Shown here: piece by piece, positions 13,411 through 19,214 of the stretch
Position numbering within the stretch: position 1 is the stretch's first letter
Layout: every line of letters begins with the position of its first letter
From: Methanolinea sp. SDB
Lineage (GTDB): Archaea; Halobacteriota; Methanomicrobia; Methanomicrobiales; Methanospirillaceae
Assembly (NCBI GenBank): GCA_001412335.1
Contig: LKUF01000165.1
Span: 1-19,214, forward strand
Length of the DNA: 19,214 bases
Reading direction: 5' to 3'
The notes under the pieces: model-generated
Seen by the model: only the letters and a program-made list of their open reading frames with translations
Told to the model about the DNA's origin: nothing
The model's database searches: none
Translations under genes and position numbers: made by a program

Positions 13411-14700
13411 GTGTTAAAAGAAACATCCATTTCAGATAAAAAGGAAACCCCCTTTGGGTTGTTGCCAAAAGAATGGTTGGTAACAAAATTAGGGGATCAT
13501 GCTAAGATTATAATGGGTCAATCACCACCTGGAATATCTTATAATGAAGCTGGTGATGGAATCCCTTTTTTACAGGGTAAAGCTGAATTTGGAATTATTT
13601 GTCCTTCGCATAAAAAATACACAAATGAACCGAAGAAAATCGCTCCAAGAAATACCATTTTAATATCGGTACGAGCTCCTGTCGGGGATGTTAATGTTGC
13701 TGATATCGATTATTGTATTGGGAGAGGATTGGCATCAATATCTTTGAGTAGGGGAGATAACCTCTTTCTATTTTATTTATTATACCACTTAAAGGATATA
13801 ATAGAACAGGAAGGGCGAGGATCTACTTTTAAATCGATTAATAAGAGAGGATTAATGGATTTAACAATCCCCCTCCCCCCTCTCTCCGAACAAAAAGCCA
13901 TCGCCCATCTCCTCCGCACCGTGCAGGATGCACGGGAGAAGACCGAAGCGGTCATCGAGGCGGCGAAGACGCTCAAGAAATCGATGATGCACTATCTCTT
14001 CACCTACGGACCGGTGCCCATCGACGAAGCGGAGCAGCTCCCGCTCAAGGAAACGGAGGTCGGGATGGTGCCGGAGGGGTGGGGAATCAGCAAACTTGGC
14101 GATATTGCAAAGATCGGCAACGGATCAACTCCAAAGAAATCTCGAACTGAATACTGGGAAAATGGAAAAATTCCCTGGCTTACTAGTAAAAAAATTCATG
14201 AGTCTATCATTACGCATGCTGATGAATTTATTACTAATTTGGCATTGGACGAATGTCATATGCCCCTGGTTAAGAAATGTAGTATTTTAATAGCAATAAC
14301 AGGACAAGGGAAAACACTTGGAAATGCTGCGATAGTTACTTTCGATACAAGAATTAATCAACATTTAGCTTATATTGCTTTAAAAGGAGACAGTTTTAAT
14401 CCTGAATTTGTACTTTACTTTTTGCAAAGTCGATATCGGTATTTTCGTGCAATAAGCTCTTCTGGAGGAAGTACAAAAGGCGCATTGACATGTGGATTTC
14501 TAAAAACATATCCTATACCTAAACCCGATGATTTTGATCAAGGAAAAATAATTGACACATTTTATGCGATTAATAAAAAAATCGCCGCCGAAGAGTCCCG
14601 CAAAGCCGCCCTCGACCAGCTCTTCCAGACGCTCCTCCATGACCTCATGACCGCAAAGATCCGTGTCGATCATATCTCCGTGCCGGTCGCCGAAACCTGA
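13411..14700 (+). CDS. hsdS: Type I restriction-modification specificity subunit
   Basis: 429 residues from a GTG start with gaggtaag just upstream. Two target-recognition domains: the first opens with 'LPKEWLVTKLGDHAKIIMGQ' and runs to about residue 152. The second opens with 'VPEGWGISKLGDIAKIGNGS' near residue 220 and runs to about 389. Each is followed by a conserved helical region: 'PPLSEQKAIAHLLRTVQDAREKTEAV' and, at the C-terminus, 'AAEESRKAALDQLFQTLLHDLM'. These helices set the spacing between the two half-sites and bind HsdM. Each recognition domain reads one half of a bipartite DNA site. Base composition switches sharply: both recognition domains (about 13429-13868 and 14099-14578) are AT-rich, while both conserved regions are as GC-rich as hsdM, as expected if recognition domains were swapped in. 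The frame is intact. Confidence 0.95.
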   Translation: MLKETSISDKKETPFGLLPKEWLVTKLGDHAKIIMGQSPPGISYNEAGDGIPFLQGKAEFGIICPSHKKYTNEPKKIAPRNTILISVRAPVGDVNVADIDYCIGRGLASISLSRGDNLFLFYLLYHLKDIIEQEGRGSTFKSINKRGLMDLTIPLPPLSEQKAIAHLLRTVQDAREKTEAVIEAAKTLKKSMMHYLFTYGPVPIDEAEQLPLKETEVGMVPEGWGISKLGDIAKIGNGSTPKKSRTEYWENGKIPWLTSKKIHESIITHADEFITNLALDECHMPLVKKCSILIAITGQGKTLGNAAIVTFDTRINQHLAYIALKGDSFNPEFVLYFLQSRYRYFRAISSSGGSTKGALTCGFLKTYPIPKPDDFDQGKIIDTFYAINKKIAAEESRKAALDQLFQTLLHDLMTAKIRVDHISVPVAET

Positions 14701-14766
14701 ATCCTTCCAATAATCCATTCCCCGGAAACCACATCATTTAACAGCCCTCGTTCCAATCAGAAAGTA

Positions 14767-15777
14767 ATGACCCTGTGGATGGTTCGGGCAGGCAAGCATG
14801 GGGAACGGGAGAGTCTGGCCCTCGAACAGAATATTGCAGTCATCGGGTGGGAGGATCTCCCCGATCTCTCGAACATAAAAACCCGCGATGCACTTTCAAA
14901 GCTCCTGAAAGAGACCTATCCGGACAACAAACCAAAGACGCTCAAGAACTGGGAGAGCCAGATCTGGCCGTTCATCCGCGAGATGAAACACAAGGACCTT
15001 GTCGCATTGCCCCTGAAGAGCAGGTCTTCAATAGCAATCGGAAGAGTCGTCGGGGATTATACCTACCGCCCGGACCTCCCACCTGATGCAAAACACACCC
15101 GTCCGGTGAAATGGATAGAAGAGTATCCCCGGACCGCGTTCGACCAGGACCTCCTCTACTCCCTCGGAGCGTTCATGACTGTGTGCCGTATTAGCAGGAA
15201 CAATGCGGAAGAACGGGTTCGGGAACTCATTTTGGGGAGAAAGCCACGGATGCCGCCCGTCGAGGGGACCGATGGAGAGGAGGAGATCGCCCAACTCGAT
15301 ATCGAACAGTACGCACGCGACCAGATCAGGGAATATATCAGCCGGAAATTCCGGGGCCACTCCCTCGCAACCCTGGTCGCCGCCATACTCACGGCGCAGG
15401 GCTACCAGGCCCATGTCTCCCCCGAGGGTGCCGACGGCGGCGTCGATATCATCGCCGGCAAAGGCCCGCTCGGCTTCGACCCCCCGCGCCTCGCCGTTCA
15501 GGTGAAGTCCTCCGATTCCCCCGTCTCCATCAACATCCTCAGGGAACTGCAGGGAACCATCGAGAACTTCAACGCCGAACAGGGCTTGCTCGTCACCTGG
15601 GGCGGATACAAGGCATCGATCGCGAAGGAGACCGCCCGCCAATTCTTCAAGATCCGGATATGGGATGCCGAGGACCTGGTGCGGATGGTCCAGACCTATT
15701 ACGAGCAACTCCCGGACGTCATCCAGGCCGAGCTCCCATTGAAGAGGATCTGGGCGCTGGTCCAGAGCGAGGAATAA
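14767..15777 (+). CDS. Mrr-family restriction endonuclease with an N-terminal reader-like domain
   Basis: 336 residues. The C-terminal part (about 180-310) is an Mrr-type PD-(D/E)xK nuclease: a helix with 'LATLVAAILTAQGYQAHVSP', then 'GADGGVDIIAGKGP' with D227, then 'LAVQVKSS' with Q245 and K247, followed by 'ELQGTIENFNAEQGLLVTWGG'. The N-terminal about 120 residues ('MTLWMVRAGKHGERESLALE', 'IAVIGWEDLPDL', 'SSIAIGRVVGDY') resemble PUA/EVE-like domains that bind modified bases; this assignment is tentative. Mrr enzymes cut DNA carrying particular methylation, so it may attack foreign modified DNA or act alongside HsdR. It sits between hsdS and hsdR with 66 bases upstream and three bases before hsdR, so it belongs to the same operon. 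The ribosome binding site before its ATG is weak. Confidence 0.88.
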   Translation: MTLWMVRAGKHGERESLALEQNIAVIGWEDLPDLSNIKTRDALSKLLKETYPDNKPKTLKNWESQIWPFIREMKHKDLVALPLKSRSSIAIGRVVGDYTYRPDLPPDAKHTRPVKWIEEYPRTAFDQDLLYSLGAFMTVCRISRNNAEERVRELILGRKPRMPPVEGTDGEEEIAQLDIEQYARDQIREYISRKFRGHSLATLVAAILTAQGYQAHVSPEGADGGVDIIAGKGPLGFDPPRLAVQVKSSDSPVSINILRELQGTIENFNAEQGLLVTWGGYKASIAKETARQFFKIRIWDAEDLVRMVQTYYEQLPDVIQAELPLKRIWALVQSEE

Positions 15778-15780
15778 CAG

Positions 15781-18678
15781 ATGGCATTCGGCGGCGAACG
15801 GAACACTGTGCAGGCCCCGTTCCTCGGATACGCTCAGGAAGTCGGGTGGGACTACCTCACTCCCGACAAGGCACTCGATCTCCGCGGCGGAAGGACCGGG
15901 CTTCTCCTCCGCGAGACATTTCTTGCCCAGATGGAGCGCCTGAACCCCGGAATTATGACCCGGGAGAAAGGAGAGGAGCTCATCAGGCGGATCGAGCGGA
16001 TACCCCCGAACATCGAGGGCAACTTCATCGCCTGGGAATTCCTCAAAGGTCTCCGGACAGTCTTTGTGGAGGCCGAGAACCGGGAACGAAACCTTACATT
16101 CCTCGAGACGGAAGATATCTCCAGCAACACCTTCCACATCACCGACGAGTTCGCCTTCACCAACGGGAGCCGGACCATCAGGGCCGACATCGTCCTCCTC
16201 ATCAACGGCATCCCGGTCTTTTTCGTGGAGACCAAAGCCGCATACAAGATCGACGGGATAGCCGAGGCCCTCGACCAGATACGCCGCTACCATCGGGACT
16301 GTCCCGAACTGCTCGCAATCCTCCAGATCTACGCCCTCACCCACCTCCTCCGCTACTACTACAGCGGGACCTGGAACATGTCACGAAAGACCCTCTTCAA
16401 CTGGCGGGAGGAGACCGACGGAGACTTCGAGACACTGGTAAAGACATTCTGCGACAGGGAACGCATGATCCGGTTCCTCACCGATTATATCCTCTTCACC
16501 CAGCAGGACGACGAACTCAAGAAGATCATCCTCCGACCCCACCAGATGCGGGCGGTCGGAAAACTCGTCGAGCGGGCATCGGATCCCAACAAGAAACGCG
16601 GACTGGTCTGGCACACCCAGGGTTCCGGCAAGACCTACACCATGATCGTCACCGCCCAGCAGATCCTAAAAAACCCGGTCTTCGAGAACCCGACCGTCAT
16701 CATGCTCGTAGACCGGAACGAACTGGAAAGCCAGCTGTACGGGAACCTCAAAGCGGTAGGCATCAGGCAGGTCGAGATCGTGACCAGCAAACGCCACCTC
16801 CGGGAACTGCTCCAGGGGGACCGCCGGGGCCTTATCGTCACGATGATCCACAAGTTCGACGGAATGCCCGCAGACGTCAACAAGCGGGAGAACATCATCG
16901 TCCTCGTCGATGAAGCCCACCGGACCACCGGCGGGAAACTGGGCAACTACCTGACCGGAGCCCTGCCGGAAGCGACCTACATCGGCTTCACCGGCACGCC
17001 CATCGATCGGACCGCCTATGGAAAGGGGACCTTCATCACTTTCGGGAAAAACGACCCTCCGAAGGGCTATCTCGACAAATACGGCATCGGCGAATCCATC
17101 GCGGACGGCACGACCGTCCCTCTCCACTACACGCTCGCCCCGAACGAACTCAGGGTGGACCGGGCAACACTGGAAAAGGAGTTCCTCGACCTCGCCACCG
17201 CGGAAGGGATGAGCGACATCGCCGAGCTGAACAAGGTCCTCGAGCGGGCGGTCAACCTCCGGAACATGATGAAGAATCCGGAGAGGATGGAAAAGATCGC
17301 ACACTACATCGCCGACCATTACAGGGACTACATCGAACCACTCGGTTACAAGGCCTTCCTGGTCGCCGTGGACCGGGAAGCGTGTGCGTTGTACAAGAAA
17401 GAACTCGACAAGATCCTTCCCGCCGATTACACTGCCGTCGTCTACAGCCGTGCCCAGAACGACCCCGAGGACCTCACGCTCTATTATCTATCCGATGACG
17501 AGGAGAAGCGGGTCAGGGTCGATTTCAGGAATGCGGAAAAACTTCCGAAAATTCTTATCGTGACCGAGAAGTTGCTCACCGGGTTCGATGCACCGGTACT
17601 CTACTGCATGTATCTCGACAAACCGATGCGCGACCACGTCCTCCTCCAGGCCATCGCCCGGGTCAACAGGCCGTACGAGGATTCGCAGGGGAAGGCCAAA
17701 CCCTCCGGATTCGTCCTCGACTTCGTCGGCATCTTCGAGAACCTCGAGAAAGCACTCGCCTTCGATTCCAGCGACATTGAGGGAGTCATCAAGGATCTCG
17801 GAATTCTGAAAGGATTGTTCGTGACACTCGTCGCCGAAGGACAGGAGAAATATCTCTCGATTGCCAAGGGAAAGAAGAGGGACAAGGCCATTGAAGCGCT
17901 GCTCACCCACTTTCTCGATGAGGAAGCGCGTCACGAATTCTACCAGTTCTTCAAGACAATATCGGAGATATACGACATCCTGTCTCCCGATGCGTTCCTG
18001 CGGCCGTATGTCGAGGATATGGAAGAACTTGCCAGGCTCTACAAAATACTCAAGGACAACTTCGAGCCCGGCATATCGGTCGACAGGGAATTCTCCCGTA
18101 AGACCGCCAAGCTCGTTCAGAAACATGCCGACAGTACCGATATAGGGGAGACCACCGGGATATATGAGATCGACGAGAAACTGATCTGGCACCTCGAAGA
18201 GAGCGAGGCCTCCGATATCGAGAAGGTCTTCAACCTCATCAAGAGCATCCAGAGGACGGTCGAGAAATATGCCGGCAGCTCCCCGGTTTTGGTCTCTATC
18301 GGAGAGAAGGCGGAACGGATCGTCCAGGCATACAAGGACCGGCAGAAATCCACGCAGGAGACACTCGAGGAACTCAAGAAGATCGTAGACGAGATCAACG
18401 AGGCAAGGGCAGAACAGGAAAAGATGAACATGACTGTCGATACCTTCGCGATTTTCTGGATCATGAAGAAGGAGCGTATCGAGAATCCGGAAGGGAAAGC
18501 CAGGGAAATGAAGACGGTCCTCGATTCCTATCCCCACTGGAGGGAGAGCGAAAAGCAGGAACGCGAGGTGCGTTCCAGTCTGTACCGTATTGTCCTTGCC
18601 TCGGGAAAACCGAATGTCCAGGAAGCAAAAGAGACCGTAACGACGATAATAAGAGTTCTTCGGCAGGCATCGGAATGA
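15781..18678 (+). CDS. hsdR: Type I restriction endonuclease motor subunit
   Basis: 965 residues, a normal HsdR length. The N-terminal nuclease has the PD-(D/E)xK triad at D136 ('IRADIVLL') and E150/K152 ('VFFVETK'). The superfamily 2 motor follows: Walker A 'HTQGSGKT' (278-285), DEAH at 377-380 ('LVDEAHR'), motif III 'GFTGTP' (402-407), and motif VI 'LLQAIARVNRPY' (621-632). The C-terminal about 280 residues are helical and join the methyltransferase core. With HsdM and HsdS it pumps DNA and cuts at a distance from unmethylated sites. It starts three bases after mrr and its TGA overlaps the ATG of the metallopeptidase gene (ATGA), so the genes are tightly coupled. All motifs look intact. Confidence 0.96.
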   Translation: MAFGGERNTVQAPFLGYAQEVGWDYLTPDKALDLRGGRTGLLLRETFLAQMERLNPGIMTREKGEELIRRIERIPPNIEGNFIAWEFLKGLRTVFVEAENRERNLTFLETEDISSNTFHITDEFAFTNGSRTIRADIVLLINGIPVFFVETKAAYKIDGIAEALDQIRRYHRDCPELLAILQIYALTHLLRYYYSGTWNMSRKTLFNWREETDGDFETLVKTFCDRERMIRFLTDYILFTQQDDELKKIILRPHQMRAVGKLVERASDPNKKRGLVWHTQGSGKTYTMIVTAQQILKNPVFENPTVIMLVDRNELESQLYGNLKAVGIRQVEIVTSKRHLRELLQGDRRGLIVTMIHKFDGMPADVNKRENIIVLVDEAHRTTGGKLGNYLTGALPEATYIGFTGTPIDRTAYGKGTFITFGKNDPPKGYLDKYGIGESIADGTTVPLHYTLAPNELRVDRATLEKEFLDLATAEGMSDIAELNKVLERAVNLRNMMKNPERMEKIAHYIADHYRDYIEPLGYKAFLVAVDREACALYKKELDKILPADYTAVVYSRAQNDPEDLTLYYLSDDEEKRVRVDFRNAEKLPKILIVTEKLLTGFDAPVLYCMYLDKPMRDHVLLQAIARVNRPYEDSQGKAKPSGFVLDFVGIFENLEKALAFDSSDIEGVIKDLGILKGLFVTLVAEGQEKYLSIAKGKKRDKAIEALLTHFLDEEARHEFYQFFKTISEIYDILSPDAFLRPYVEDMEELARLYKILKDNFEPGISVDREFSRKTAKLVQKHADSTDIGETTGIYEIDEKLIWHLEESEASDIEKVFNLIKSIQRTVEKYAGSSPVLVSIGEKAERIVQAYKDRQKSTQETLEELKKIVDEINEARAEQEKMNMTVDTFAIFWIMKKERIENPEGKAREMKTVLDSYPHWRESEKQEREVRSSLYRIVLASGKPNVQEAKETVTTIIRVLRQASE

Positions 18679-18980
18679 TCTCCCCCTCGTCGTTCAAGGA
18701 TGAAGTCCGGATATGGGCAGCGACAATCGGTGTCGAAGCCCGTGAGATCCATATCCGCAAAATGAAACGCAAATGGGCGAGTTGCTCCTCGAGAGGACGG
18801 TTGACATTCGATCCCGAAATCCTTGGACTGCCCAGGAACGGTCGCGACGAAAAGATCGTCCACGAACTTCTCCATCTGAAGTATCCGAATCATGGGAGGA
18901 TGTTCCGGGTTATGTTGAATGCCTATTTGAACCGTGCCGAAGGAGAAGAGATACGAGAGACCACCATTGATTCCGGATAA
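18675..18980 (+). CDS. YgjP-like (DUF45) zinc metallopeptidase
   Basis: 101 residues with the zinc-binding HExxH at 63-67 ('VHELLHLKYPNHGRMF'), the third ligand probably H73, and the family signature 'KWASCSSRGRLTFDPEI' just before it. YgjP-like proteins belong to a metallopeptidase superfamily and are often found beside hsdR in type I operons. Their substrate there is unknown; control of HsdR level or complex assembly has been a reasonable guess. The length is below the usual YgjP (roughly 170 or more), so this is a compact version holding only the catalytic core. Start ATG 18675 overlaps the hsdR stop as ATGA, showing translational coupling. The gene ends at TAA 18978-18980, the end of the operon; no strong terminator hairpin is evident after it. 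Confidence 0.85.
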   Translation: MISPSSFKDEVRIWAATIGVEAREIHIRKMKRKWASCSSRGRLTFDPEILGLPRNGRDEKIVHELLHLKYPNHGRMFRVMLNAYLNRAEGEEIRETTIDSG

Positions 18981-19058
18981 AATTCGTTTCGACCTTATAT
19001 CCCCTCCCCGATTCCTATTTTGCCCCCCGATACAGTCACGCCCAAATACTCCTTTTTC

Positions 19059-19067
19059 TTTATATAC
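19059..19067 (+). promoter_or_regulatory. Candidate TATA box of the gene at the window end
   Basis: A tttatata-type box about 55 bases before the ATG at 19117 and preceded by a pyrimidine run. Transcription would start near 19090, leaving a leader of about 27 bases that contains the caggag ribosome binding site. Confidence 0.5.
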
Positions 19068-19116
19068 TCCACGTCTACTCGATTCCCGGGAACAGGGCAG
19101 ACAGGAGAGTATCAGC

Positions 19117-19214
19117 ATGGCAGATTTTGTCCAGCAGAGCAATGTCAAGTCGGCAACCCGTGAGCTTGCAGCTCCGATCGCGGATGTCGCCACCTTTGCA
19201 GGGATCGTCCAGGG
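19117..19214 (+). CDS. Start of an unidentified gene, cut by the window edge
   Basis: An ATG with a good caggag ribosome binding site opens a frame that runs to the window end (32 complete codons, beginning MADFVQQSNVKSATRELAAP). The visible part is mildly hydrophilic with Ala/Val-rich stretches. It is too short to name. It has its own promoter-like box, so it is probably not part of the restriction operon. Confidence 0.6.
   Translation, partial: MADFVQQSNVKSATRELAAPIADVATFAGIVQ

Noticed and set aside
15028..16344. 438-codon minus-strand ORF
   Set aside because: It is antisense to the mrr-like gene and the start of hsdR, both of which have intact catalytic motifs; the product has no recognisable features.
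15660..16913. 417-codon plus-strand ORF
   Set aside because: It is out of frame with mrr and hsdR, and the translation is rich in Arg/Pro/Gly typical of a shifted frame in GC-rich DNA.
17488..18537. 349-codon minus-strand ORF
   Set aside because: It is antisense to the hsdR C-terminal domain; the plus-strand frame continues through motif VI and overlaps the next gene in the usual way.
1..19214. CRISPR arrays, tRNA and rRNA genes
   Set aside because: Scanned by eye for regularly spaced repeats, tRNA-like cloverleaf ends and conserved rRNA segments; none seen.

Overview
The window looks like euryarchaeal DNA, most likely from a methanogen of the Methanomicrobia or Methanomicrobiales type. It carries an Orc1/Cdc6-family initiator, archaeal TATA-like boxes about 25-30 bases before start codons (leaderless or short-leader transcripts), lipobox-type lipoproteins, and a GC-rich backbone interrupted by AT-rich islands. 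I see no rRNA, tRNA, CRISPR array, transposase or integrase.

Layout. (1) 14-1762, AT-rich: a winged-helix/TPR protein. (2) 1860-5724, GC-rich: a small overlapping operon of three or four short unknown genes ending in a large primase-helicase (archaeo-eukaryotic primase motifs, a Cys/His patch, a P-loop ATPase and two C-terminal CxxC zinc-knuckle pairs). This is the replication module of a plasmid- or virus-like replicon, probably integrated. (3) 5725-10160, a strongly AT-rich island: a lipoprotein; a small four-helix membrane protein; a second lipoprotein gene broken by one in-frame amber codon; a HEAT-like repeat protein; a radical SAM protein with a SPASM-like cysteine cluster; and an unrecognised 238-residue protein 9 to 15 bases upstream of the radical SAM gene. 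A repeat of about 65 bp occurs twice, combining a hairpin/T-tract with the C-terminal codons of the HEAT protein. (4) 10164-11674, GC-rich, minus strand: an Orc1/Cdc6-family protein with a clear TATA box, and upstream a frameshifted two-helix membrane protein gene. (5) 11817-18980, plus strand: a type I restriction-modification operon in the order hsdM, hsdS, mrr-like nuclease, hsdR, YgjP-like metallopeptidase. (6) From 19117: the start of a gene cut by the window edge.

How the parts work together. The type I operon is the best-supported system. HsdM and HsdS would form the sequence-specific methyltransferase, HsdR the translocating nuclease, and the Mrr-like protein sits between hsdS and hsdR as a likely second nuclease activity. 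HsdS shows compositional mosaicism: both target-recognition domains are AT-rich and both conserved regions GC-rich, as expected if recognition domains were acquired separately.

The least described part is the minus-strand run of 238-residue protein, radical SAM/SPASM-like enzyme and HEAT-like protein. It could be a peptide- or protein-modification system, but its substrate is not identified. The other items most worth checking are the amber-interrupted lipoprotein and the duplicated tail/hairpin repeat.
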